Notes under the pieces: model-generated
Database searches by the model: none
What the model was told of the DNA's origin: nothing
The model's input: the letters and a program-made list of their open reading frames with translations, nothing else
Shown: in pieces, positions 19,316 to 27,833 of the stretch
Layout: each line of letters opens with the position of its first letter
Position numbering within the stretch: the stretch's first letter is position 1
Origin: UBA10649 sp963749905
Lineage (GTDB): Bacteria > Actinomycetota > Actinomycetes > S36-B12
Reading direction: 5' to 3'
Assembly (NCBI GenBank): GCA_963749905.1
Contig: CAVVOF010000004.1
Location: forward strand, 992,001-1,056,000
Length of the DNA: 64,000 nucleotides
Made by a program: the position numbers and the translations under genes

Positions 19316-20245
19316 ATGTACCTCGTCGCCGCCTTCCTCTTCGCCCTCAATGGCGTGGTAGCCAAGAGTGCGATGAACGCCGGCTTGGATCCCGTCCACC
19401 TCACGCAACTGCGGAATGCCGGTTCGATGGTGCTGCTGATCGGGATCGTCGCGGCTACCAGGCCGGCGACATTCCGCGTCCGCCGGCACGAGTTGCCGTT
19501 CCTCATCACCTACGGCGTGGTCGCGTTCACGCTGGTGCAGTACCTGTACTTCCTGACCATCTCTCGGCTCAACGTGGGCATCGGCACCCTCCTCGCCTTC
19601 CTCGCACCCGTGATCGTCGCGCTGTGGATGCGATTCGGGCGCCGCCGGGACGTCAGCAGCAGCATCTGGGTCGCGATCGGCATGACCCTCGTGGGCCTGT
19701 TCCTCGTCGCTCAGGCCTGGCAGGGCGGCACCCTCGACCCGCTCGGCGTAGTGGCCGGGATCGCGTGCGCCGTTGCCCTGGCCCTCTACTGGCTGCTGGG
19801 GGAGTCTGGCCAGCAGCATCGGGATGCGGTGTCGCTGACGATGTGGGGGTTCGTCTTCGCGAGCATCGCGTGGGCGATCGTGGCTCCCTGGTGGGGTTTC
19901 CCATGGGCCACGATGTCGACGTCCGCAGCCCCGATGCTGGGCGAGGCGGCCGGACCCCCGGTCTGGACCGTCATGATCTGGGGCATCGTCATGGGGACGG
20001 TGGTGCCGTTCCTGCTCGTGCTGGGATCCCTGCGCCGGCTCGGTGCTCAGCGGGCGGGCATCGTGGCGACTACCGAGCCCCTGTGGGCCTTCCTCATCGG
20101 GTTCGTGCTGCTCGGGGAGACCGTCGCCGGCGTGCAGCTGGTGGGCGGGCTGCTGGTTCTGGCGGGCGTCATCATCGCCGAGACATCGCGGCGCACCGAG
20201 GTGCTGGTCACTCCGGGGGAATTTCCCCAGATCCGCGAGGGATGA
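19316..20245 (+). CDS. EamA/DMT-family transporter
   Basis: An integral membrane protein of about 309 residues with ten predicted hydrophobic helices in two EamA repeats: repeat one opens with MYLVAAFLFALNGVVAKSAM, repeat two near residue 150 with GVVAGIACAVALALYWLLGE. The family exports metabolites such as amino acids or nucleosides; the substrate cannot be told. The start is uncertain: ATG 19316 places the first helix at the terminus, and a GGGAGG box lies 14 nt upstream. The 3' end overlaps the convergent lacI-type gene by 38 bp. Confidence 0.8.
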   Translation: MYLVAAFLFALNGVVAKSAMNAGLDPVHLTQLRNAGSMVLLIGIVAATRPATFRVRRHELPFLITYGVVAFTLVQYLYFLTISRLNVGIGTLLAFLAPVIVALWMRFGRRRDVSSSIWVAIGMTLVGLFLVAQAWQGGTLDPLGVVAGIACAVALALYWLLGESGQQHRDAVSLTMWGFVFASIAWAIVAPWWGFPWATMSTSAAPMLGEAAGPPVWTVMIWGIVMGTVVPFLLVLGSLRRLGAQRAGIVATTEPLWAFLIGFVLLGETVAGVQLVGGLLVLAGVIIAETSRRTEVLVTPGEFPQIREG

Positions 20246-21260
20246 TCCTCGACGGAATGATGTGCGTGGCCACCGGCTCTCGGGAATCCTCCATCCGCCG
20301 GAAGAGGATCTCGGTCGCCAAATGCCCGATCTCGCGCGGGTCCTGCGCCACGACGGTGACGGCCGGATCCAGCAGGTCCGCCAGCAGGAAGTCGTCGAAG
20401 CCGACGAGGGCGATCCGGTGCTGCAGGCCCAGCTCGCGCAGGGCGCGCACGGCACCCATCGTGATGAGGTTCTGCGCGCTGAAGAGGGCGGTGGGGCGTC
20501 CGGCGAGCGACAGCAGCCGGCGCACCTCCGCGCGTCCTTCCTCGATGCTGGTCACGTCGAACGTCACCCAGTCCGGCCGGACGACCGCACCGGCAGCCGC
20601 CATGGCCGCCACATAGCCGGAGTGGCGATCGTGTGCGGTCGACAGGCGTGGGTCGCCGCCCATGAAGGCGATCCGGCGGTGGCCCTGACGAAGCAGGTGC
20701 TCCACCCCCGCCTGCGTCGCCTCCTTGTTGTTCGTGAGCACAGCGTCGACGTCCACGCCGTGCGGCTTCCGATCGACGCACACGATCGGCCAGCCACTGC
20801 GTAGCTCGCTGGCCAGGTAGGACTGGTCCCTTGACGTGGGTACGACGATGAGGCCGTCCACCCGCCGCGAGGCGAAAGCGGCCACGAGCGCCCGCTCGGC
20901 CGCCGGGTCGCGATCCAGGCTCGCCGCCATGACCGCCGAGCCGCGTACGTGCGCCACGTCCTCGACGCCGCGGTGGATGTCGGCGAAGAACGGGTTGGCC
21001 ACATCCTCGACGAGCAGGCCCACGGTGGCCGTGCGCTGGTTGGTCCGGCGCAGGTTGCTCGCCGCCAGGTTGTGGCGGTAGTCGAGCTGGGCGACCGCGC
21101 GCGTCACTCGCGCAGCCAGCTCGACGCTGACCCCCGGCTCCGCGTTGACGACCCGCGACACCGTCTTCAGGCTCACCCCGGCCAGCGCGGCCACGTCACG
21201 CATGGTGGCCCGCGACGGTGCCCTCCGCGGGGACTCGGGCGAGTTAGATAACGTTGTCAT
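20208..21260 (-). CDS. LacI-family transcriptional repressor
   Basis: A 350-residue regulator. The N-terminal helix-turn-helix TMRDVAALAGVSLKTVSRVV is followed by the hinge region and a periplasmic-binding-like effector domain (VGLLVEDVANPFFADIHRGV, RIAFMGGDPRLSTAHDRHSG, ALVGFDDFLLADLL). It is divergent from the sugar ABC operon starting at 21535. The intergenic region has two AACGTTGTC palindromes, one over this gene's own start codon, so it probably represses both itself and the transporter until its sugar ligand binds. Confidence 0.9.
   Translation of the reverse strand: MTTLSNSPESPRRAPSRATMRDVAALAGVSLKTVSRVVNAEPGVSVELAARVTRAVAQLDYRHNLAASNLRRTNQRTATVGLLVEDVANPFFADIHRGVEDVAHVRGSAVMAASLDRDPAAERALVAAFASRRVDGLIVVPTSRDQSYLASELRSGWPIVCVDRKPHGVDVDAVLTNNKEATQAGVEHLLRQGHRRIAFMGGDPRLSTAHDRHSGYVAAMAAAGAVVRPDWVTFDVTSIEEGRAEVRRLLSLAGRPTALFSAQNLITMGAVRALRELGLQHRIALVGFDDFLLADLLDPAVTVVAQDPREIGHLATEILFRRMEDSREPVATHIIPSRIIPRGSGEIPPE
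21247..21258. promoter_or_regulatory. LacI-type operator A, overlapping the repressor start codon
   Basis: GATAACGTTGTC, one mismatch from the perfect palindrome at 21325. It covers the first codons of the repressor gene (CAT complement at 21258-21260), which suggests autorepression. Half-sites TGACAAC and CTGACAACG occur near 21276 and 21362. Confidence 0.65.
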
Positions 21261-21290
21261 TACGAAACGGGAGTATGACAACAAATTCCC

Positions 21291-21320
21291 TTGACGTGAA
21301 CCCCACCAGCCCACTAGACA
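21291..21320 (+). promoter_or_regulatory. Promoter of the sugar ABC operon
   Basis: TTGACG (21291-21296) and TAGACA (21315-21320) are separated by 18 bp, a good match to a housekeeping actinobacterial promoter. The predicted start of transcription falls within operator B just downstream. Confidence 0.65.
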
Positions 21321-21324
21321 TGCA

Positions 21325-21336
21325 GACAACGTTGTC
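21325..21336. promoter_or_regulatory. LacI-type operator B at the sugar operon transcription start
   Basis: GACAACGTTGTC is a perfect 12-bp palindrome with the central CG usual for LacI-family sites, beginning 5 nt after the -10 hexamer. Binding here would block initiation of the ABC operon. Confidence 0.75.
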
Positions 21337-21449
21337 AGGGCGGTGGGGTTGCCCTGGCGCCCTGACAACGGCGAGGTTCTCCCGACAGTCCTGCTGCGGG
21401 CACCTGGCGAGGGGCTGTCCGGCCGTAACGGTTCGGTATCAAGTCCCGC

Positions 21450-21509
21450 TACGGCTAGCCGTACCGCCCGGGACCCCAATAGGAATGGCGGGTGGCCCTC
21501 GGCCATTCC
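21450..21509 (+). promoter_or_regulatory. Structured 5' leader of the sugar ABC operon
   Basis: The leader is about 200 nt long. It has a perfect 14-bp palindrome TACGGCTAGCCGTA (21450-21463) and a hairpin of two 8-nt arms, GGAATGGC and GCCATTCC (21482-21489 and 21502-21509), ending 25 nt before the ATG. Roles as a second protein site or as an mRNA stability element are both possible; no known riboswitch was recognised. Confidence 0.4.
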
Positions 21510-21534
21510 CACCCACCCTTCGAAGGGACTTCTC

Positions 21535-22710
21535 ATGATCAACCGCTTGACCCGCGGTCGTGCCCTCACCGCAATTGCGGTAGCCGGCATCGCATCCGTG
21601 ACGCTCGCGGCCTGTAGCTCGGGCTCGTCGTCCGAGGAGGCAGCCCCGGCTGCGTCCGAGGCTCCCGCAGCGTCCGAGGCCCCAGCAGCGTCCGAAGAGG
21701 CCATGGAAGAGGGCGGAACCGTCGCGGTCTCCCTCATCACCAAGGACTCGACCAACCCGTTCTTCGTCGCGATGCAGGAGGGCGCCAAGGAGGCGGCCGC
21801 CGCGTCCGGTGTCGACCTGACTGTCGGCTCCGGCAAGGAAGAGGGCGACGACGCAGGCCAGATCGAGCTGATCGAGAACGCGATCGCCCAGGGCCAGGCC
21901 GGCATCCTCATCACCCCGATGTCCGTGAACGTCAACGACGCCATCAGCAAGGCCCGTGACGCGGGCCTGTACGTGATCGCGCTCGACACCCCGACCGATC
22001 CGCCGGACGTCGTCGACATCACCTTCGCGACCGACAACTGCCTCGCGGGCGAGGCCATCGGCCAGTGGGCCGCAGGCAAGCTCAACGGCGAGAAGGCGAT
22101 CATCGCCGAGCTCGTGATCTTCAACGATCGCGTCGTCTCGGTCGACTACTGCCGCGCGAACGGCTTCATCAAGGGCATGGGCATCGAGGTTCCGGTGCTT
22201 GAGGACATGACGAGCCCCGCTCCGACCGGCAACTACACCACCGGTGCTGGCGGCGAGTACGAGATCGTCTGCCTCGAGGCGACCGGTGCCAACGAGGCCG
22301 GCGGCAAGACCGGCATGGAGAACTGCCTGGCCAAGAACCCTGACATCAACGTGGTCTACACGATCAACGAGCCCACCGCCTTCGGTGCCATCCCGGCCCT
22401 CGAGGCAGCTGGCAAGACCGTTGGTGAGGATGTCTACGTGGTGTCCGTCGACGGCGGTCTCGCCGGCGTCGAGGGCGTCAAGGCCGGCCAGATCCAGGCC
22501 ACCTCGCAGCAGTACCCGCTGCGCATGGCAGCGCTCGGCGTCGAGGCGATCAAGACGATCGCTGACGGCGGCGCACCCCCGGAGAACACCTCGGCCAACG
22601 GCCAGTTCTACGACACCGGTGTGACCCTGTGCACCGACGATCCGCAGGACACGGTGACGGCGGCTCCGCAGGAGACGGCGCAGTACTGCATCGACAACGC
22701 CTGGGGCTAG
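21535..22710 (+). CDS. frcB: Sugar ABC transporter substrate-binding lipoprotein (fructose-type, FrcB-like)
   Basis: A 391-residue lipoprotein. The signal peptide ends in the lipobox LAAC at Cys 26, followed by a Ser/Ala/Glu linker and a type I periplasmic-binding fold (VSLITKDSTNPFFVAMQEG, GILITPMSVNVNDAISKARD). It captures a sugar outside the membrane for the permease and ATPase encoded downstream. The stretch LITK..TNPFF and the features of the partner ATPase resemble the rhizobial fructose system FrcBCA; the ligand is otherwise unproven. Expression is under LacI-type operators. A strong hairpin after the stop probably raises its level over that of the other genes. Confidence 0.8.
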   Translation: MINRLTRGRALTAIAVAGIASVTLAACSSGSSSEEAAPAASEAPAASEAPAASEEAMEEGGTVAVSLITKDSTNPFFVAMQEGAKEAAAASGVDLTVGSGKEEGDDAGQIELIENAIAQGQAGILITPMSVNVNDAISKARDAGLYVIALDTPTDPPDVVDITFATDNCLAGEAIGQWAAGKLNGEKAIIAELVIFNDRVVSVDYCRANGFIKGMGIEVPVLEDMTSPAPTGNYTTGAGGEYEIVCLEATGANEAGGKTGMENCLAKNPDINVVYTINEPTAFGAIPALEAAGKTVGEDVYVVSVDGGLAGVEGVKAGQIQATSQQYPLRMAALGVEAIKTIADGGAPPENTSANGQFYDTGVTLCTDDPQDTVTAAPQETAQYCIDNAWG

Positions 22711-22738
22711 GCCCTAGGAGTTTGATCCATCACTGATG

Positions 22739-22770
22739 GCGGGGCGGCAATCTATGAATTGCCGCCCCGC
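22739..22770 (+). terminator. Strong hairpin between binding-protein and permease genes
   Basis: Arms GCGGGGCGGCAAT (22739-22751) and its exact complement (22758-22770) enclose a 6-nt loop; TTCAGTT follows. In ABC operons such hairpins act as partial terminators or 3' stabilisers, giving more binding protein than permease. Confidence 0.75.
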
Positions 22771-22832
22771 TTCAGTTCTCCGTTGGATAGCGTCGCCAAC
22801 ACCACATCGACAAGCGTCGGGAGGCAACTGAA

Positions 22833-23888
22833 GTGAGCAGTGCATCCGCGGGGCCCGCGGACCTCGCCGAGGAGTTCATGGAGCGAAGGACGGGCCTCCA
22901 GCGAGTCCAGGGGATCCTGCACAAGTACCCCTACCTCAGCCCGCTGATCGTCCTCGTCGTCGCGGTCGTCGTCTTCTACCTGCTGAACGACCGTTTCCTG
23001 CTGCCGCAGAACATCTCCTTCGTCACGCAGCAGACCGTCGTCGTCGGCACCTTGGCCATCGCCCAGACGCTCATCATCCTGACGGCGGGCATCGACCTGT
23101 CCATCGGCGCCGTGATGACCTTCGCCCAGATGACCATGGCGAACCTGGCCGTCTTCGCGACCGCGTCGAACGTGCTTCCGATCGCCGGACAGAACCCCTA
23201 TCTGGCCATCACCATCGGCGTCCTCGCCGGCGTCGCGTCCGGGGCACTCAACGGCTTCCTCATCGTCCGGTTCAATCTTCCGCCGTTCATCGTCACCCTG
23301 GGCACCCTGTCGGTCTTCACCGCTCTGACGCTGATCCTGTTCAAGGCGCGGACGATTCAGAACAAGGAGATGCCCGATGAGATGAAGTGGCTGGGCAACA
23401 CCTTCACGATCGGGGAGTTCCAGCTGCTGTACGGCGTCGTCCTGATGCTGATCATGTACGCGATCTTCGGCTACATCCTGCGCAACACTGCGTGGGGCCT
23501 GCACATCTACGCCGTGGGCGACGACCCCAACGCCGCCGAGCTCTCCGGCATCTCGACCAAGCGCGTCATCTTCAGCGTCTACGTCGTCGCCGGCCTCATC
23601 ATCGGCATCGCTGCCTGGATCACCATCGGGCGCGTCGGCTCCGCCAGTCCCAACCCCGATCCACTCCTCAACCTCGACACCATCACCGCTGTCGTGATCG
23701 GCGGAACCTCGCTGTTCGGCGGACGCGGCACCCTCATCGGCACCCTGATCGGTGCCTTCATCATCACCGTCGTCCAGAACGGGCTCTCGCTCGCAGGACT
23801 CGACCAGGCCTACCGAGTACTCGCGATCGGCATCCTCGTCATCGTCGCCGTGGCCATCGACCAGTGGATCAGGAAGGTGAAAGCATGA
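22833..23888 (+). CDS. frcC: Sugar ABC transporter permease (FrcC-like)
   Basis: A 351-residue membrane protein of the ribose/fructose permease family with about nine or ten hydrophobic segments. Conserved stretches are ILTAGIDLSIGAVMTFAQM, GALNGFLIVRFNLPPFIVTL, the EAA-like VGDDPNAAELSGISTKRVIF and IGGTSLFGGRGTLIGTLIGA. It forms the channel for the lipoprotein-delivered sugar. GTG 22833 has GGAGG 8 nt upstream. It overlaps the ATPase gene by 4 nt. Confidence 0.88.
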   Translation: MSSASAGPADLAEEFMERRTGLQRVQGILHKYPYLSPLIVLVVAVVVFYLLNDRFLLPQNISFVTQQTVVVGTLAIAQTLIILTAGIDLSIGAVMTFAQMTMANLAVFATASNVLPIAGQNPYLAITIGVLAGVASGALNGFLIVRFNLPPFIVTLGTLSVFTALTLILFKARTIQNKEMPDEMKWLGNTFTIGEFQLLYGVVLMLIMYAIFGYILRNTAWGLHIYAVGDDPNAAELSGISTKRVIFSVYVVAGLIIGIAAWITIGRVGSASPNPDPLLNLDTITAVVIGGTSLFGGRGTLIGTLIGAFIITVVQNGLSLAGLDQAYRVLAIGILVIVAVAIDQWIRKVKA

Positions 23889-24698
23889 CTGCGCCCACCG
23901 CAACCGTCACCCCTGTCGTCCAGGGGGTCAATCTCGTCAAGACCTTCGGCCGCGTCGTCGCCCTCAACGGCGCCGACCTCGAGCTGTACCCGGGCGAGGT
24001 GCTCGCAGTGGTCGGCGACAACGGCGCCGGCAAGTCCAGCCTCATCAAGTGCTTCTCCGGAGCGCATACCCCGGACCGCGGGGAGATGTTCCTCAACGGC
24101 AAGAAGGTCGAGTTCAAGAGCACGCACGAGGCGCGGGAGGGCGGCGTGGAGACCGTGTTCCAGACCCTCGCCGTCGCGCCTGCTCTCGACATCGCCAGCA
24201 ACCTCTACCTCGGTCGCGAGGTGCGCAAGGCCGGGCATTCTGGGCAAGGTGCTTCCGCGCGCTCGACAAGAAGGGGATGCGCCAGGAGGCCAGCGCAGCA
24301 TCTCGAAGAATCTCGGCATCAGCACGCTGCAGAACATCACGCAGGCCGTCGAGACGCTGTCCGGTGGTCAGCGACAGGCGGTCGCGGTGGCCCGCGCGGC
24401 CGCCTTCGGCAGCCAGGTCATCATCCTCGACGAGCCCACGGCCGCCCTCGGCGTCAACGAGTCGGCCCGCGTGCTCAGGATGATCCAGGACCTGCGCGAG
24501 CGCGGGATGCCGGTCATCCTGATCTCGCACAACATGCCGCAGGTCTTCGAGGTGGCCAACCGGATCCATGTGGCCCGACTGGGCAAGCGCGCTGCCGTCG
24601 TCACTCCGCAGACACACTCGATGAACGACGTGGTCGCGATCATGACCGGAGCGATGACGGTACCGGTGGAGGAGCAGCAGCTCACCCCCGTCACCTGA
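23885..24698 (+). pseudogene. frcA: Sugar ABC transporter ATPase (FrcA-like), broken by clustered frameshifts
   Basis: The first frame has Walker A VVGDNGAGKSSLIKCFSGAH and the Q-loop region to LYLGREVRKAG. The last frame, from about 24297, has LSGGQRQAVAVARAAAFG, Walker B VIILDEPTAALG, H-loop LISHNMPQVFEVANRIHV and ends EEQQLTPVT. Between them a short third frame reads FRALDKKGMRQEASA, as expected for the family. Three single-base changes near 24234, 24250 and 24297 restore a normal protein of about 270 residues (the single-domain FrcA length). All catalytic motifs are intact, so sequence error is plausible. Confidence 0.8.
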
Positions 24699-24705
24699 CG
24701 TTTCT

Positions 24706-24758
24706 CCCGTAATGCGGGACAACTGAGCGAATCCGGGCCACATCGGCCCGGATTCGCT
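24706..24758 (+). terminator. Terminator hairpin with copy 4 of the CCCG-N4-GCGGGACAA repeat
   Basis: The repeat core CCCGTAATGCGGGACAA is at 24706-24722. Next to it, arms AGCGAATCCGGGCC (24726-24739) and its exact complement (24745-24758) enclose a 5-nt loop and are followed by GATTT. It separates the convergent ABC operon and the oxidoreductase gene and probably terminates both. Confidence 0.7.
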
Positions 24759-24791
24759 GATTTCTCCCCTACGAGGACCAACCAGCGAGGG

Positions 24792-25799
24792 CTACGAGTA
24801 GAGGTCTGGGCGGGCCGGCAGGTCGATGGCGACCCGCGCACCGGTGCGCAGTGACTCCACCGCGCGGTTGGCCACCAGCGAGCCGACATAGCCGTCCCAC
24901 GTGTTCGCGCCCGGCATCGGGCCGCCCGTCGTCAGGTACGTGATCCAGCCCTGCAGCTGAAGTCGGTAGGCATCCTGGAACCGGCCGAGCCACTGCGCTG
25001 GCACTCCATGACCACGCTGACCGGCCCGCGCGGTCGTGACGTACGAGCCGTCCGACATCTCGGCGACGCCGACACCACCGGTCACGTGACAGGTGACCTC
25101 GTACCCGAACTGGGACTGCACGAACATCTCGATCTCGACGATGGCGCCGCTACGCGTGCGCATCAGGATGAACAGCGGGTCACGCTGGCCCTCCGGGGTG
25201 ATCGGTCCCGAACGTCCCGGAATCACCTCGACCCACTCGTACTCGTCCTCGACCAGCCAGCGGTTGATGTCGATCTCATGGATGGCGGCGTTTGTGATGC
25301 TCAGCGCACTGTCCAGGCCGTACGGGGCGATCTCGTTTCGGTGGCAGTTGCGGACGATGAGCGCGTCCCCGATGCCGTCCGGCCCCAGTGCGCCCTTCAG
25401 CTCCAGGTAGCCCGGATCGAACCGGCGCATGAACCCCATCATGATCAGTTGTCGCCCCAGGGCGACCTCGGCGTCGAGCACCGCTCGCGCGTCCGACTCG
25501 ACCGGGGCCAGCGGCTTCTCGCACAGGGTGGGCTTGCCTGCTGTCAGACAGGCCTGCGCCTGCTCAGCGTGGAACTGGTCCGGTGAGGCGATCAGCACCG
25601 CATCCACGTCGTCGGCCTCGATCAGCTCCTGGTAGGACGGCACCGCTCGAGCGCCCAGCTCCGCGGCCAGCTCCACCGCGCGCGCCTGGTCGAAGTCGTA
25701 GATGACAGCGACCGACGAACCAGCTACCCGAGTCGCGAGGTCCCGTGCATGGGAGGTGCCGATGTTGCCTGCCCCGATGACGCCCACTCGAATGGTCAT
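24792..25799 (-). CDS. Gfo/Idh/MocA-family oxidoreductase, inositol 2-dehydrogenase-like
   Basis: A 335-residue NAD(P)-dependent sugar or polyol dehydrogenase. The Rossmann start RVGVIGAGNIGTSHARDLA, the family motif LCEKPLAPV and the catalytic stretch IHEIDINRWL are present, with MMGFMRRFDPGY as in myo-inositol dehydrogenases (IolG). It probably oxidises the imported cyclitol or a related sugar. It faces the ABC operon convergently and the AroE-like gene divergently. The substrate is inferred from family only. Confidence 0.82.
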   Translation of the reverse strand: MTIRVGVIGAGNIGTSHARDLATRVAGSSVAVIYDFDQARAVELAAELGARAVPSYQELIEADDVDAVLIASPDQFHAEQAQACLTAGKPTLCEKPLAPVESDARAVLDAEVALGRQLIMMGFMRRFDPGYLELKGALGPDGIGDALIVRNCHRNEIAPYGLDSALSITNAAIHEIDINRWLVEDEYEWVEVIPGRSGPITPEGQRDPLFILMRTRSGAIVEIEMFVQSQFGYEVTCHVTGGVGVAEMSDGSYVTTARAGQRGHGVPAQWLGRFQDAYRLQLQGWITYLTTGGPMPGANTWDGYVGSLVANRAVESLRTGARVAIDLPARPDLYS

Positions 25800-25868
25800 G
25801 CCGTCATTCTCGTGCAGGTGAGGCGACCCACGCGAGCGGGCTAGGCTCGTGGCACACCCCGAAAGGAC

Positions 25869-26738
25869 ATGATGACCGAGCGCACCTTCCTCGCCGAGCT
25901 CACCGGCTCATTCGCCACGTCCGCCGCGCAGAACCCGACCGTCGCGATCATGGAAGCGGCCTACGCGGATGCGGACCTCGACGTGCGCTACATCAACTGC
26001 GAGGTCCCGCCGGACCAGCTCGCGGATGCGGTACGCGGCGCGATCGGACAGGGCTGGCTGGGCTTCAACTGCTCGATCCCGCACAAGGTCACCATCCTGG
26101 CGCACCTCGACGAGCTTGCCCCGTCAGCCCAGATCATCGGCGCGGTCAACACGGTGATCATCCGCCGCGAGCCCGGACACGTCCGGCTGGTGGGCGAGAA
26201 CACCGACGGCCAGGGCTTCCTGGCCTCGCTGCGCACGGTGACGGACCCCACCGACAAGCACGTGGTCATCCTCGGCGCCGGCGGAGCCGCCCGGGCGATC
26301 GCCGTCGAGACGGCCCTGGCTGGAGCGCGCAGCATCACCGTCGTCAATCGGACGGCCGAGAGAGGCGAGGTGCTGGCCGACCTGATCGACACCCAGACGC
26401 CGGCCGCAGGCCGCTACCTACCGTGGACACCCGCGCTGCATGTCCCGCACGGCACCGGCATTCTGATCAATGCCACTTCCATCGGCTTCCACCCCGACGA
26501 GGGTGAGATGCCCGACGTGGATATGGAGACGATCGAGGCCGGAACGGTCGTGGCAGACGTCGTCGCGAACCCGCCGCAAACGCGATTCCTCACGGCGGCA
26601 GCCGCGCGCGGAGCCGTGACCCTGGACGGCTTGGGGATGCTGGTCAACCAGGCGTTGATCAACGCCCGACTGTGGACCGGCCAGGACCTGAACGGCCAGG
26701 TGATGCGCCACGTGCTCGAGGACCTGTTCGGCCACTAG
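25869..26738 (+). CDS. Shikimate dehydrogenase-like protein with altered substrate pocket
   Basis: A 289-residue AroE-family protein. The fold is clear: NCSIPHKVTILAHLD (catalytic Lys), IIGAVNTVI, GENTDGQGFLASL and the dinucleotide loop ILGAGGAARAIAVE with NRT. The N-terminal substrate stretch, usually G-x-P-I-x-H-S-x-S-P, is here TGSFATSAAQNPTVAIMEAA, lacking the usual His-Ser-x-Ser. It may therefore use quinate, an amino-derivative or another ring compound instead of shikimate. Context with an inositol-dehydrogenase-like gene suggests catabolism. GAAAGGA precedes ATG 25869; ATG 25872 is equally possible. Confidence 0.75.
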   Translation: MMTERTFLAELTGSFATSAAQNPTVAIMEAAYADADLDVRYINCEVPPDQLADAVRGAIGQGWLGFNCSIPHKVTILAHLDELAPSAQIIGAVNTVIIRREPGHVRLVGENTDGQGFLASLRTVTDPTDKHVVILGAGGAARAIAVETALAGARSITVVNRTAERGEVLADLIDTQTPAAGRYLPWTPALHVPHGTGILINATSIGFHPDEGEMPDVDMETIEAGTVVADVVANPPQTRFLTAAAARGAVTLDGLGMLVNQALINARLWTGQDLNGQVMRHVLEDLFGH

Positions 26739-26786
26739 CCAAGCCACCACCGATGTGACGACCACGACAAACGAGATGAGGCTCTC

Positions 26787-27833
26787 ATGAACGTTCCCGG
26801 CTACGCGGCACCCAGCGCGAAGGCTCCCCTCGAGCCGTTCAGCGTTCCCCGACGGGAGCTCGGCTCCACAGACGTCGGTATCGACGTCAAGTTCTGCGGC
26901 ATCTGCCACTCGGACATCCATCAGGCCCGCGAGGAGTGGGCGACGTCGATCTTCCCGATGGTGCCCGGGCACGAGATCGCCGGGATCGTCAGCGCCGTGG
27001 GCTCCGACGTCACCTCGTTCAAGGTCGGAGACCGCGTCGGGGTGGGCTGCAACGTGGGCAGCTGCGGCACGTGCGCCAACTGCCAGCAGGGCGAGCAGTC
27101 CTACTGCACCGTCCACGTGGCCGCCACGTACAACGGCTACGAGATGGACCGCGCCACGCCCACCTACGGCGGCTACGCGACCGGCATCGTCGTCACGCAG
27201 GAGTGGGTCTTCCGCCTTCCCGACAGCATCAGCCTCGAGGCCGCAGCGCCTCTGCTCTGTGCCGGCATCACGTGCTATCAGCCGCTCGCCGAGTTCAACG
27301 CCGGTCCCGGTACCCGGGTCGGGGTCGTGGGCCTGGGCGGTCTCGGGCACATGGGCGTGAAACTGGCGGCGGCCATGGGGGCTGAGGTCACGCTGATCAG
27401 CCACTCCCCGCACAAGGAGGAGGACGGCTACCGACTCGGAGCCACCCGATTCCTGCTCTCGAGCGACAAGGAGGCAATGAAGGCCGCCAACGGCTCGCTG
27501 GACCTGATCATCAACACGGCGAGCGCTCTGACCAAGCTCGACAACTACATGAAGCTCCTTGCGTTCGACGGCACCATGGCCCTCGTCGGCCTGCCGGAGA
27601 ACGACGTGAGCGTGAGTGCGTTCACGCTCGGCGCCCAGCGTCGGCGGCTCACCGTCACGAACAACGGCGGCATCCCGCAGACGCAGGAGATGCTCGACTT
27701 CTGCGGGGAGCATGGGCTTGGTGCCGACGTGGAAGTCATCCCCTTCGACTACGTCAACGAAGCGTGGGAGCGAGTGGTCGCGAGTGACGTGAAGTACCGG
27801 TTCGTCCTGGACACCGCGACGCTCAGCGGCTGA
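26787..27833 (+). CDS. Zinc-dependent NAD(P) alcohol dehydrogenase (YahK/CAD-like)
   Basis: A 348-residue medium-chain dehydrogenase. Catalytic zinc ligands are in FCGICHSDIHQA and VPGHEIAGIV; structural zinc cysteines are in GSCGTCANCQQGEQSYC; the cofactor loop is VGVVGLGGLGHMGVKLAAAM. It resembles the cinnamyl-alcohol-dehydrogenase group that reduces aldehydes with NADPH. It is 48 bp after the AroE-like gene and probably co-transcribed. Its end overlaps the convergent YihY gene by 11 bp. Confidence 0.88.
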   Translation: MNVPGYAAPSAKAPLEPFSVPRRELGSTDVGIDVKFCGICHSDIHQAREEWATSIFPMVPGHEIAGIVSAVGSDVTSFKVGDRVGVGCNVGSCGTCANCQQGEQSYCTVHVAATYNGYEMDRATPTYGGYATGIVVTQEWVFRLPDSISLEAAAPLLCAGITCYQPLAEFNAGPGTRVGVVGLGGLGHMGVKLAAAMGAEVTLISHSPHKEEDGYRLGATRFLLSSDKEAMKAANGSLDLIINTASALTKLDNYMKLLAFDGTMALVGLPENDVSVSAFTLGAQRRRLTVTNNGGIPQTQEMLDFCGEHGLGADVEVIPFDYVNEAWERVVASDVKYRFVLDTATLSG

